A stretch of DNA of 64,000 nucleotides from Naasia sp. SYSU D00948 (GTDB lineage Bacteria > Actinomycetota > Actinomycetes > Actinomycetales > Microbacteriaceae), in the NCBI RefSeq assembly GCF_017916515.1, contig NZ_JAFMTA010000001.1:1054001-1118000 (forward strand), read 5' to 3'. Positions 7,888 through 16,702 of this stretch are shown here, piece after piece. The number at the start of each line of letters is the position of its first letter. The stretch's first letter is position 1. The notes beneath the pieces were generated by a model. It worked only from the letters and a program-made list of their open reading frames with translations. It did no database searches and had not been told where the DNA came from. Made by a program: the position numbers and the translations under genes.

Positions 7888-9207
7888 CTACTGGTTCAGG
7901 ACCACGTCCATCTCGTTGAAGAACTGGTCGACAGCCTCGTCCACCGTGATGGTGCCGAACCCGAGCTCCTGGCCGATCTGACGGAACTTCTCCTCCAGCG
8001 TGCCGTAGCCGACGACCGGCACGGGCGGAGCCTCGCCGAGGCGGTCCTCGATGGAGGCCTCGTAGTCGGCGATCTGCTGGCTGATCGGGTCGAGCTCCGC
8101 CGCCTCGAGCGCGGTCTCCGACGCCGGGATGCCCCGGTTGCTACCGAAGATCTCGCCCGACCGAGGCGAGTTGATGAGGAAGTTGACCAACGTCGCCGCA
8201 GCCTCGGGGTGCTCGGTCTCGGCCGAGATCGAGTGCAGCATGGAGGCCTTCAGGTAGAGGTCCTTGGCGCCCTCCTCCGTCACCGGCGGCTCCACGAGTC
8301 CGAGCTCGGTGTACTCCGCGCCCAGGTTGCCCAGGTAGCCCGAGCCGAAGTTGTCCCAGGTGAGCTCGCTCGCCGCGATGGCGGTGTCGAAGCCCGACAG
8401 CGGGTAGACCTCCTCGAGGCGCTGCTGCGGGACGGTGATGCCCTCACGCATCTCGGAGCCCGACTCCCAGTACTCGGCGAGGTCCTCCTCGGTGAAGTTG
8501 GGCTCGCCGTCCTCGGTGAACAGGTCCTGCCCGTTGGCGCGCTGCTGGATCTCGAAGCTCTGGATGCGGCCCGTGTAGTCGGTCCCGCCCCACAGCTGCA
8601 CACCCGCCGCAGCCGCCGCGTCGGTGACCTCCTTCATCCAGTCCTGGTAGTCCTCCCAGTCCCCGCCCTGGAAGTCCTCGACGCCGACCTGCTCGAGCAG
8701 CTTCGGGTTCGTGTACATGCCCCAGGCGTTGGTCGAGGTCGGGATGCCGGTGGTCTGGCCGTCCACCACACCGGTGCCCACGATCTCCTCGGAGAGCGGC
8801 TCGGTGTCGATGATGTTGCCGAGGTAGGGCTCGAGGTCGAGCAGCAGCCCGTTCTGGGAGTACTGGCGCAGGTAGTTCATGTCCATCGCCATGACGTCGG
8901 GAAGACCGCCGCCGGCCGCCTCGGTCTGGCGCTTCTCCCAGTACTCGGGGAAGCCGAGGAACGAGGAGTTCACCGTGATGTTCGGGTACTCCTCGTTGAA
9001 GGCCGCGATGACCTCCTCGTAGAGACCCGCGCGGATGTCGTTGCCCCAGAAGGTCATGGTGAGCGTGACCTTCTCGTCCGGGTCGAAGGTGGCCGCCGGC
9101 TCGGCGGCGCCACCGCCGCCTCCTCCCGAGCACGCGCTGAGCGCGAGAACCGCGCTCCCGATCAGGGCGCCTGCGCCGAGGGCGCGCCCCTTAAGGAATC
9201 TGAACAT
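7888..9207 (-). CDS. ABC sugar-binding lipoprotein (CUT1 family)
   Basis: A 439-residue extracellular solute-binding protein, family 1. A signal peptide ends in the lipobox LSAC (Cys at residue 26), followed by a glycine-rich linker. The mature part starts with VTLTMTFWGNDIRAG and has the usual two-lobe layout (PDVMAMD, GIPTSTNAWGMYTN). ATG at 9207 is preceded by GGGAGGAC at ideal distance. It delivers an oligosaccharide to the two permeases downstream. The nearby acetylesterase and GH35 genes make a plant-derived galactose-containing oligosaccharide a reasonable, unproven, ligand. Confidence 0.92.
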   Translation of the reverse strand: MFRFLKGRALGAGALIGSAVLALSACSGGGGGGAAEPAATFDPDEKVTLTMTFWGNDIRAGLYEEVIAAFNEEYPNITVNSSFLGFPEYWEKRQTEAAGGGLPDVMAMDMNYLRQYSQNGLLLDLEPYLGNIIDTEPLSEEIVGTGVVDGQTTGIPTSTNAWGMYTNPKLLEQVGVEDFQGGDWEDYQDWMKEVTDAAAAAGVQLWGGTDYTGRIQSFEIQQRANGQDLFTEDGEPNFTEEDLAEYWESGSEMREGITVPQQRLEEVYPLSGFDTAIAASELTWDNFGSGYLGNLGAEYTELGLVEPPVTEEGAKDLYLKASMLHSISAETEHPEAAATLVNFLINSPRSGEIFGSNRGIPASETALEAAELDPISQQIADYEASIEDRLGEAPPVPVVGYGTLEEKFRQIGQELGFGTITVDEAVDQFFNEMDVVLNQ

Positions 9208-9263
9208 CGTTGTCCTCCCGGAACGTCATCGTCTTCTTGGTGCCTGAGGGGCCGAAGCACTTC

Positions 9264-9278
9264 GGGAAAGCGCTTCCC
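9264..9278. promoter_or_regulatory. LacI-family operator (proximal)
   Basis: GGGAAAGCGCTTCCC is a near-perfect palindrome with a central CG, the form bound by LacI/GalR repressors. It lies a few bases downstream of the -10 box, where a repressor would block initiation of the binding-protein operon. Confidence 0.7.
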
Positions 9279-9283
9279 GGGGA

Positions 9284-9312
9284 ACGGTACAGAATCGCGC
9301 CACCTAGGTCAA
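9284..9312 (-). promoter_or_regulatory. Promoter of the sugar ABC operon
   Basis: Reading the minus strand, TTGACC (9312-9307) and TACCGT (9289-9284) are separated by exactly 17 bases, matching a sigma-70-type promoter with the actinobacterial TANNNT -10. Operators lie on both sides. Confidence 0.65.
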
Positions 9313-9319
9313 CACGATC

Positions 9320-9335
9320 GGGAAAACGATTACCC
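9320..9335. promoter_or_regulatory. LacI-family operator (distal)
   Basis: GGGAAAACGATTACCC has the central CG and inverted half-sites of a LacI-family operator. It lies just upstream of the -35 box. With the site at 9264-9278 the centre-to-centre distance is about 57 bases, allowing loop formation. No lacI-type gene is in the window. Confidence 0.65.
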
Positions 9336-9420
9336 GACGCTCCGAGCGCGTCTTCCGCCCCTCTTCGCCCGCCCGGCGAGGGGGTCTCGGCGATCGACAG
9401 CACCGGGAGCACGAGGCAAC

Positions 9421-10071
9421 ATGAGCGGAGGCGGACGCCGCGATTCGAAACGGCGGGAGGGACCGATTCCCGTGCATTCCTCCGGGGGCATACGGTGGCG
9501 GCGACTCGACGCGCCGGGGTGGGAAGAGGCGCGCCTGGAGCGGGCGCCCGACGGCTGGCGACTCTGGGGCGAGCTCGAGTTCGAGGAGGAGGGCGTCCCG
9601 ACTCGGCTCACCTACCGGATCCTCTGCGACAGACGCTGGCGGACACGATCAGCAGCGGCGACGGGCGAGGTCGGCGGCCGGCCGGTCGAGCTGGCGCTGA
9701 CCGCGGACGGGCGCGGAAGGTGGCTGCGGAGCGGCCGCTCGATCCCCGAGGTGGCCGGCGCGCTCGACGTCGATCTGAGCGCCACCCCGTCGACGAACAC
9801 GCTCGCCATCCGGCGTCTCGGCCTGCGAGTCGGAGAGTCGGCGCCCGCTCGCGCGGCCTGGTTCCGCCTTCCCGAGCGTCGGCTGGAGCCGCTCGAGCAG
9901 ACATACAGCCGTGAGGGCGAGCACCTCTACCGGTTCGACGCCGTCGTGGACGGTCAGCTCTTCTCGGCGCACCTCGACACCGACGCCCGGGGATGGGTGG
10001 TCCGCTACGAGGGCCTGTGGGAGGCGGAGGAGCGCCAGGACGGACCCCCGGTGTCGCTCGACCACCTCTGA
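9421..10071 (+). CDS. Putative glycolipid-binding domain protein
   Basis: A 216-residue soluble protein. The sequence, opening with IRWRRLDAPGWEEARL and GELEFEEEGVPTRLTYRILCD and ending in DTDARGWVVRYEGLWEA, matches the family named putative glycolipid-binding (Pfam PF06475, formerly DUF1089), about 190 residues and mostly beta-strand. Its function is not established; the name derives from a structural resemblance. The ATG at 9421 is the first in frame; a GTG near 9472 is possible. Its 3' end overlaps the frameshifted GH35 gene by 67 bases on the opposite strand. Confidence 0.7.
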   Translation: MSGGGRRDSKRREGPIPVHSSGGIRWRRLDAPGWEEARLERAPDGWRLWGELEFEEEGVPTRLTYRILCDRRWRTRSAAATGEVGGRPVELALTADGRGRWLRSGRSIPEVAGALDVDLSATPSTNTLAIRRLGLRVGESAPARAAWFRLPERRLEPLEQTYSREGEHLYRFDAVVDGQLFSAHLDTDARGWVVRYEGLWEAEERQDGPPVSLDHL

Positions 10072-12390
10072 CGGCGCTCCATCCGCACCCGATCGACGGC
10101 GAGCAGCGCGTTGCACGACTGCCGACGCCGCTCGTCCGCCGCAGCAGGCAACCGGATCTTTGAGTCGGGGGCGAGGGGCAGGACGTGGAGGGTGACGGCA
10201 CGGCCCTGCTGAACACCGACGTCCTTCGCGTCGATCGACCAGCACGAGCCGTCCCAGAACCGGTCGCTGACCGCGACTCCGTCGACGCGGAGCTCCGCCA
10301 CATCCCCGGCCCACTCGATGTGGATGCTCACGTCCCCCGATCCGTCCAGCGCCCACGGCGGAAGCTCGAGCTCGTACACGGCGGCCCGGGTCTCGACGGC
10401 GGAATCGGTCGGAGCCGACTGGCGCCCGTCGTGGAAGCCGTAGTCGGACGGCACGGTGCCCGCCGGACGCCGCTGCACGGGGAGGACCTCAGCCGCCAGA
10501 GGGGCCGCCGTCAGCGGGCGAAGCTCCACCGGCCGGAACTCCCGCGTGTCGACGTCGTAGCGCTGCACGTCGGGCTCTCCCGTCACCGAGACGCCGAGCA
10601 CGGCGCTCTCGCCCCACGTGAGCGCGTCAGGCGACAGGAGGAGTTCGCGCTCGCCTCCTGCCTCGGAGCCCTCGCGCACCCAGGCGTGCGATCCGTCCTC
10701 GGCGGAGAGGACGAGGACGTCCACCGCTCCGCGCGGTGCCCGGACCCGGACCGCGGAGCGCCCCGGGGTGATGCCGTACGTCTCCCATGATCCCGAGCGT
10801 CCCGTGCGGCCGGCGCCGACCGCCCCCGCTTCGGGCGGCACCGCGAGCTCCACGGGCACCCCCGGCTGCGCCACGAGGACCAGCGTCGGCACAGGACCGC
10901 CAAGGAGCGTGAGAGCCGACGCGGTGACCCACCCGATGCGCACCCCGCCGACCGTGAGCCCGATCGGCCAGGACGCGAGGGTGCCGGGCGGGACGTCCAC
11001 GGGCCGGGAGGGGAGCAGGAGCTCCTCCTCGCCCAGCTGCACTCGGAACCGAGCCGCCTCGTAGGTATCGAGCGGCTCGTGCGGCTGGCGCCAGGCGAGG
11101 AAGAGGAACCCGCCCTGCGGGGAGGCGCGCAGCGCCCACCGCAGGGTCGACCGGTCGGCGACTCCGCTCGGGCGCACGTCGGGGAGGCTCGACGGCAGGT
11201 CGGCGAGCATCGGCCCGAAGGCCGCCAGGAAGGCGTGCTGGCGGCGCAGCTCGGCGTAGCTTCCGGCGAGGAGACCGGCCTCGCCGATGGGTGCGTGGAA
11301 GTCGTAGCTGAGGGCGACGATGTCGTTCGGGTATCCCGTCGCCTGGGACTCCTGCAGGCCGCGGGCCGGGTTCGTCCCCCCGGCGTACATGTAGTAGCCC
11401 TGCCAGGCGGAGCCGTTCCCGATCTTGCAGCGCCACGGTCGCGATGTCGAGGGGCGCCGGGAGGGGCCGGCGGTGGTAGGCCGTCGCCATGCCGCCGCCG
11501 AGCTCGCACGTCGCGGGCGGGAAGAGGTCCGCTCCCGCTCTCTCGGCGGTCGCGGCGAAGTCCTTCCGCTGGCCGACGTCGGCGCCGATCCCCGGGTCGT
11601 CCCACGTCTCGGAGAAGAAGAAGTGCTCCCGGAAGGTCCGATGCCATCGCGCATCGGCGTCCACCCAGAAGCCGTCGCCGTAGCCGCCGAAGAGCGGGAA
11701 CACCTCCTCCGGCGGGAGCGCGGCGTTCCCCCACCCCGTCGCGGTCCAGAGCGGCGCCGTCATCCCCAGCTCCCGGGCCAGCCTCTTGAGCGTGATCAGG
11801 TGCCCCGACTGGTCGTACAGCTCGTTCTCCAGCTGGATCGCGAGGACCTTCTCCGGAACGCACCGGCCGTCCAGGGCCGCCGCCAGCTGCGTCCACCACT
11901 CGCGCACCAGGTCGAGGTAGCCGCGGTCGTCGGTGCGGTGCGCGACCGGCGCCGACTGGACGCAGTCGGGGAACCCGCCGTTGCGCATCTCCGCGTGGAC
12001 CCACGGCCCGATGCGGAGCACGACGTCGAGCCCGGTCTCGCCGCAGAGGTCCACGAAGGCCGCGAGGTCGAGGTTGCCGTCGAAGCGCGGCCGGCCGCGC
12101 TCGGGCACGTGGTGCAGCCACGGCACGTAGGACGAGACGACGGTGATGCCGCCCGCCCGCGCCTGCCGGACGCGCTCGGCCCAGCGGTGACGCGGAATGC
12201 GGCTGTAGTGGATCTCCCCCGACACCGGGATCCACGGGACGCCGTTCCGCCACAGTGAGCGGCTGGTCAGCTCCAGGCCGGGCCGGACGTCCTCCCGGTT
12301 GGCCATGGCCGGCCGCCGCTCGTCGACCGGCCAGGACGACGCCCGGGCCCTCAGGGCGGGTGCCGCCGCGGTCCCGGGCTTCGTGCTCAT
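10005..12390 (-). pseudogene. GH35 beta-galactosidase, frameshifted
   Basis: The gene starts at ATG 12390 after GAGGGGGAC. The first about 320 codons encode a GH35 TIM barrel (GVPWIPVSGEIHYSR, ITVVSSYVPW) with the acid/base motif QLENE (probable Glu190) and a second conserved acid in ATCELGGGM. Near 11427 the frame changes: DIATVAL is continued by CKIGNGSAWQGYYMY only after a +1 (or -2) shift, and the second frame then runs to a stop at 10005, carrying the beta-rich C-terminal domains including a jelly-roll-like galactose-binding part (WDGSCWSIDA). Both halves are otherwise intact, so this is either a recent mutation or a sequencing error. The intact product would cleave terminal beta-galactosides, in keeping with the adjacent importer on the same strand. 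Confidence 0.8.
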
Positions 12391-12525
12391 CGTCCCCCTC
12401 GGATCGCAGACTCGGCTCGGCTGCCGGATCCGCTCTCGACACTATCGATCCGCCGTGCGGGCTCCCACGGCGCCTCGTCGCCCGCGGTCCTGTCGGGAAC
12501 GGGGGCCGGGATCCAGACTGGTCGG

Positions 12526-13605
12526 GTGAGCGGGACCGGTAGCCCCTGGGTGCTTCACGTCGACCTCGACCAGTTCATCGCGGCCGTCGAGGTGCTCCGG
12601 CGCCCGGAGCTGGCGGGCCGGCCCGTGATCGTGGGCGGACGCGGGGATCCGGCGGAGCGCGCGGTGGTGTCGACGGCGTCCTACGAGGCGCGCGCCTACG
12701 GGGTCGGCTCCGGCATGCCGCTGCGTCTCGCCGCCCGCAAGGTGCCCGACGCGGTGATCCTGCCTGTGGACGCCGAGACGTATACGGCCGCCTCGGCGGA
12801 GGTCATGGCCACGCTGCGAGCTCAGCCGGGCGCGACCGTGCAGGTGCTCGGCTGGGACGAGGCGTTCGTCGGCGTGCGCACGGAGGACCCGGAGGCGTAC
12901 GCCCGCGGGCTGCAGGAGGCCGTGCTCGAGCGGACCCGGCTCCACTGCAGCGTCGGCATCGGGGACACTCTCGTCCGGGCCAAGGTCGCGACCGGGTTCG
13001 GGAAGCCGGGCGGCGTGTTCCGGCTCACCGCCGCGAACTGGCTGGAGGTCATGGGACACCGGCCGACGAAGGACCTGTGGGGCGTCGGCTCCGCCGTCTC
13101 GCGGCGCCTCGCGACGCACGGCATCCTGACCGTCGCGGAGCTCGCAGCGGCCGATCCGGCCGTTCTCGCCGGGGAGTTCGGGCCGCGCATGGGCCCGTGG
13201 TACGGCCAGCTCGGACGCGGCGAGGGGGCCCGGGCCGTCGACGACACCCCCTGGGTGGCGCGCGGCCACAGCCGCGAGACGACGTTCCAGCAGAACCTGA
13301 CCGAGCCCGCGCAGGTCGACGCGGCGCTCGCGGAACTCGTGGCGCGCGTCATGGAGGACGTCGCCGCAGAGGGGCGGCCCGTCATCAGCCTCACGCTCAA
13401 GGTGCGCTACGCGCCGTTTCTGACGAAGACGTTCGTCAAGAAGATCCCCGAGACCACCGACCCGGAGGTCGTGCTCGCCCGCGCGCGTGAGCTCGCCGGA
13501 CGGATGGAGCCCGGGCGATCCATCCGCCTTCTGGGGTTCCGGGCCGAGATGACGATGCCGGACGATGCCCGTGAGGGGCACACTCCCACCCGCAGCGGCT
13601 GGTGA
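12526..13605 (+). CDS. dinB: DNA polymerase IV, DinB2-like, with isoleucine steric gate
   Basis: A 359-residue Y-family polymerase starting with GTG. Catalytic residues are Asp13 and Asp15 (HVDLDQF) and Asp111-Glu112 (GWDEAF). Then come the fingers (ASYEARAYGV), thumb (helix-hairpin-helix TKDLWGVG) and little-finger domain; no beta-clamp peptide is evident at the C-terminus. The residue after HVDLDQF is Ile18, at the place of the aromatic steric gate (Phe13 in E. coli DinB). The HVDLDQF...GWDEA layout resembles mycobacterial DinB2, where a leucine at this site allows ribonucleotide use. A CAGACT box ends six bases before the GTG and no ribosome site is visible, so the message may be leaderless. 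Confidence 0.9.
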   Translation: MSGTGSPWVLHVDLDQFIAAVEVLRRPELAGRPVIVGGRGDPAERAVVSTASYEARAYGVGSGMPLRLAARKVPDAVILPVDAETYTAASAEVMATLRAQPGATVQVLGWDEAFVGVRTEDPEAYARGLQEAVLERTRLHCSVGIGDTLVRAKVATGFGKPGGVFRLTAANWLEVMGHRPTKDLWGVGSAVSRRLATHGILTVAELAAADPAVLAGEFGPRMGPWYGQLGRGEGARAVDDTPWVARGHSRETTFQQNLTEPAQVDAALAELVARVMEDVAAEGRPVISLTLKVRYAPFLTKTFVKKIPETTDPEVVLARARELAGRMEPGRSIRLLGFRAEMTMPDDAREGHTPTRSGW

Positions 13606-13781
13606 GGGTGATCGGGGCCCGACGCGGATCCCGCTCGGGGACTCGGCGAGGCGGCCCGGCCCCGGACATCCGAACTGTCCGGGAACTGTTCGAGCCCCTG
13701 TCCGTGGTGCCGGCGGCGGAGCAGCGGCAGATTCTCGGCATGCCCGACGGGCAGCTCGATGAATCGCAGAAAGGCAGTTCG

Positions 13782-14714
13782 ATGAATAAGCACGTTCCCG
13801 CTCGACGAGGCCTTCACGGCATCGCGCAGCGGCATCCCATCGCCACGCTCAGCGTGGCCGGCGTGGGCATCGCCTACGCGTTCGCGTCCGTCTGGGGTCT
13901 CGCGTACCACGGCTGGATCTCGGGGGAGATCATCGAGGGGCTCGGGATCCACCCGCAGCAGGTGACCGCCGGCGTCATGATGCTCGCCCTGTTCCCGACC
14001 GCGGTCTACGTGACCTGGGCGAGCCGCGGCCGCGACGGAGTGCGCGACCTGTTCCGGCGGATGCTGAGGTGGCGCGTCAACCCCGGCTGGTGGATCACCG
14101 CCCTCGTCGCGCTCCCCCTGCTGACCGCCGGGATCGCGGTGCTCGCCGGGGACACTCTCCAGCCGGTCGACCTTCCCAGCACGTTCGTGACCCAGCTCCT
14201 GCTGCTCGCCGAGACGTTCCTCCTCATCAACGTCTTCGAGGAGGCGGTCTGGGCGGGGGTGTTCCAGAGCACGCTCGAGCGACGGCACAACCTGTTCGCC
14301 GTCGCAGCCCTCTCCGCCGTGCCGTTCGCCCTGGTGCACCTGCCCCTCGAGTTCTTCATGGGCGTCGAGGTGACCCTGCTCGGACTCGCGGTGGCGTTCG
14401 CGATCTACTTCGTGTTCGGCATCCTCGTGCGGTCGATGTACGGGACCTTCCTCCGCGCGACCGGCGACAGCATCCTCCTGGTGGGGCTGCTGCACGCGGT
14501 GTTCAACCGCACGACGGGCAGCGACGGGATCGTCGCGGCCTTCGTGGAGGGCGACGTGCGAATGCTGGCGCAGCCGATCGCGGTCGTGCTGCTCACCGTG
14601 ACGATCGCGATCGTGTTCCGCGGGCGGATGACCAAGGAGCACCGCCGCCTCCTCGATGCTCAGCAGGTGGAGGAGCGGACCACCGCTCCGGACCTTGTGT
14701 CCGCGGCCCGCTGA
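13782..14714 (+). CDS. CPBP-family intramembrane metalloprotease
   Basis: A 310-residue polytopic membrane protein (about eight hydrophobic segments) with the three CPBP/ABI motifs: the Glu-Glu pair in VFEEAVWAGVF, FALVHLP (FxxxH), and LLHAVFN (HxxxN). The first motif lacks the usual arginine after EExxx. The family includes CAAX prenyl proteases and bacteriocin self-immunity proteins; the substrate is unknown. ATG at 13782 follows AGAAAGG at eight bases. A hairpin terminator lies 90 bases after the stop. Confidence 0.82.
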   Translation: MNKHVPARRGLHGIAQRHPIATLSVAGVGIAYAFASVWGLAYHGWISGEIIEGLGIHPQQVTAGVMMLALFPTAVYVTWASRGRDGVRDLFRRMLRWRVNPGWWITALVALPLLTAGIAVLAGDTLQPVDLPSTFVTQLLLLAETFLLINVFEEAVWAGVFQSTLERRHNLFAVAALSAVPFALVHLPLEFFMGVEVTLLGLAVAFAIYFVFGILVRSMYGTFLRATGDSILLVGLLHAVFNRTTGSDGIVAAFVEGDVRMLAQPIAVVLLTVTIAIVFRGRMTKEHRRLLDAQQVEERTTAPDLVSAAR

Positions 14715-14803
14715 CGGCCCCGCGGCGACGCCGTCCGGATCCCCACGAAAGAATCCCGAGGACGCCGCTCCGGGCGATGCCGGCTCCCCCAGCCGGATAC
14801 GAG

Positions 14804-14831
14804 GAACGCCGCCGGGCTGCCGGCGGCGTTC
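14804..14831. terminator. Hairpin terminator after the CPBP gene
   Basis: A perfect 12-bp stem, GAACGCCGCCGG and CCGGCGGCGTTC, closes a GCTG loop and is followed by TCTC. It sits between the CPBP protease gene and the start of the creatininase gene. Confidence 0.65.
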
Positions 14832-14904
14832 TCTCCGTCCGGGTGTCGTCGTGGACGGACGCCCCAGTAGGGTCGGGTCCAGACCGACGAAGGTGGGAGA
14901 CGGC

Positions 14905-15714
14905 ATGCGCTGGGAGGAGCTCACGGGCGACGCGTTCGTGACGGCAGTGGAGCGAAGCGAGGGCGTCTGCCTGGTGCCGCTGTCCGTGGTCGAGCGGCAC
15001 GGCCACCATCTCCCGCTCGGCACCGACACCTTCATCGGCCGGGCCGTCGTCACTCGGGCAGCGGCGATCGAGCCGGCGGTCGTCTTCCCGGATCACATCT
15101 ACACCCAGATCCCGGAGGCCCGGCACCTTCCGGGAACGATCGCGATCGACCCCGAGCTCATGGTGCAGCTTCTCGACAACGTCTGCCGCGAGATCGCCCG
15201 CAACGGCTTCCCGAAGATCGTGCTCGTCAACGCGCACGGCGGCAACGCGGGGCTCGTGAGCCTGTTCAACATGCTGCAGCTGTACCGCCCGCGGGACTAC
15301 GTCGTGTACCTCGTCCAGCCCTTCATGGAGATCTTCGGCGGAGGGGTCGACCTGCCGTGGGCGCCCGAGAGCGACGGCCACGCGGGCCCCAGCGAGACGA
15401 GCATCATCCTCCGCGAGCGACCCGACCTCGTGCATATGGACCAGGTGCCCGAGGACGATGAGGGTGCCGCGAGGGGGCGCCTGCGCGACCTCCGGGCCGC
15501 GGGCGTCCAGACCGGCATCTGGTGGTACGCCGACCATCCCACCCACTACCAGGGCGACGCCGCGCCGGCGACGGCCGACGCGGGCGAGAGGCTGCTCGAC
15601 CTCATGGCGCAGGCGGTCGTGCGGGCGGTGCGCGCGATCAAGGCGGACGACGAGTCGCGGCGGCTGCAGGACGAGTTCTTCGAGGGGTCCCGGGCGCCGC
15701 TTCGCGGAGAGTAG
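14905..15714 (+). CDS. Creatininase-family amidohydrolase
   Basis: A 269-residue protein of the creatininase family of metal-dependent amidohydrolases. It carries the metal-binding blocks VVERHGHHLPLGTDT, VNAHGGNAG and GHAGPSETS, all intact, so it should bind two divalent metals. Family members include creatininase, formamidopyrimidine hydrolases and the mycofactocin peptidase MftE. No mycofactocin genes are nearby, so MftE function is not supported. ATG at 14905 follows AGGTGGGAG at the right distance. A TAGGGT box near 14868-14873 could be its -10. Confidence 0.82.
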   Translation: MRWEELTGDAFVTAVERSEGVCLVPLSVVERHGHHLPLGTDTFIGRAVVTRAAAIEPAVVFPDHIYTQIPEARHLPGTIAIDPELMVQLLDNVCREIARNGFPKIVLVNAHGGNAGLVSLFNMLQLYRPRDYVVYLVQPFMEIFGGGVDLPWAPESDGHAGPSETSIILRERPDLVHMDQVPEDDEGAARGRLRDLRAAGVQTGIWWYADHPTHYQGDAAPATADAGERLLDLMAQAVVRAVRAIKADDESRRLQDEFFEGSRAPLRGE

Positions 15715-16048
15715 AGGGCGCCTGAGAACGGCGCGGGAGGGACTCCTGTGAGCGCTGAGCCGACCACGGGGGTGCGACACCGCCCCTCGGCACTCCAACA
15801 AGAAATGCCGCCGGGATCCGACGCCGTTTCTGATCGGCTCCCGTTCGCGACCCGGGCGAAGGGTGGCGCAGCGAGCTCCATGTGGCGTTAGCGGTGAACT
15901 TGAACCTAATCAGAGCCGCAAGAGCACAGGCCCGAGAGCCCGGATGCGCAAGATTACGCGGTACGACACTGCTCCAAGTTCACGCTTATAGGCCATGGAT
16001 CGTGGGTAGTTGTGGGGGATCTGCGGGGCGCGGCTACCGTGCCTTCTG
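15715..16048. other. Gene-free stretch with a spaced inverted repeat
   Basis: No open frame here has convincing codon structure. Base composition drops in 15890-16000 relative to the flanks. GTGAACTTG (15894-15902) and CAAGTTCAC (15975-15983) form a 9-bp inverted repeat 72 bases apart. At the right end TACCGT (16035-16040) looks like a -10 for the next small gene. Confidence 0.4.
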
Positions 16049-16264
16049 ATGGTCGTCCTGCAGATAGTGCTCCTCGTCGCCGGATTCGTACTCGTCGTGT
16101 GGGGTGCCGTTCGCGCCTACCGCCGCAGTCCCAGAGTGATCGACAACCGGGATGGAACGCTCAACCTGGAGAACATGGAGGGTGGCGACCCGAAAGCCCT
16201 CGTCCTCGCGATCGTCGGAGCGATCCTCGGACTCGTCGGCGGACTCCTCGGGCTCTGGGCCTGA
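16049..16264 (+). CDS. Small two-helix membrane protein, unknown function
   Basis: A 71-residue protein with two hydrophobic helices: VVLQIVLLVAGFVLVVWGAV at the N-terminus and LVLAIVGAILGLVGGLLGLW at the C-terminus, linked by a basic and polar loop (YRRSPRVIDNRDGTLNLEN). I do not recognise the family. The ATG at 16049 lies eight bases after TACCGT, so a leaderless transcript is plausible; a TTG at 16010 would add 13 residues. Confidence 0.6.
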   Translation: MVVLQIVLLVAGFVLVVWGAVRAYRRSPRVIDNRDGTLNLENMEGGDPKALVLAIVGAILGLVGGLLGLWA

Positions 16265-16434
16265 CGTTGGGGGGTCACCGTCTGCGAGTAGTCGTTGAGG
16301 TACCGCAGCGGGAACGGGCCCGTGCGGCGGCGTACACCCTGTAGCGGTCCTCCACCTCGGTGAAGGCCTTCCCGGGGACAGGCTTCACGCGTTGTCGGGA
16401 ATCGAGCTTGCGGGGCGGGAGGCTCCAGACAGGG

Positions 16435-16481
16435 CTGAAGCCCCTCGCACCGCGGAATCACGCGGAGCTGAGGGGCTTCAG
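16435..16481 (-). terminator. Long hairpin downstream of tRNA-Ser
   Basis: CTGAAGCCCCTC (16435-16446) and GAGGGGCTTCAG (16470-16481) are perfect 12-bp complements, with an inner CCGCG/CGCGG hairpin in the loop. It starts three bases past the CCA end of the minus-strand tRNA gene and probably ends its transcript. Confidence 0.65.
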
Positions 16482-16483
16482 TG

Positions 16484-16573
16484 TGGCGGTAGCGGTGGGA
16501 TTTGAACCCACGGTGGAGTTGCCCCCACACATGTTTTCGAGACATGCTCCTTAGGCCGCTCGGACACGCTACC
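16484..16573 (-). tRNA. tRNA-Ser (anticodon CGA)
   Basis: A 90-base class II tRNA including an encoded CCA. The acceptor stem is GGTAGCG/CGCTACC with discriminator G. The anticodon stem CATGT/ACATG holds loop CTCGAAA, giving anticodon CGA for the UCG codon. The long variable arm (GTGGGGGCAACTCCAC) is typical of tRNA-Ser, and the T-arm is GTGGG-TTCAAAT-CCCAC. Confidence 0.96.
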
Positions 16574-16702
16574 GCCGTCGAGTGTACGCGACCGGCGGAG
16601 TCGGTCGCGAACCGCCCCCTCCCCGCGACCGCGCCCAGCCGTAGCCGCCCGACCTCCGCGTCCCTTCGGGGACGTGTCGCCGGCCCCGCTTAGGGTGAGC
16701 GC

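Noticed and set aside
14905-15714. Mycofactocin peptidase MftE
   Set aside because: The protein is in the creatininase family, but no mftA, mftB, mftC or other mycofactocin genes are nearby.
16270-16380. Minus-strand fragments reading FTEVEDRYRVYAAA and, in another frame, TGPFPLRYLNDYSQTV next to tRNA-Ser
   Set aside because: They look faintly like a broken gene but are too short and in different frames, with no identifiable parent family, so I did not call a pseudogene.
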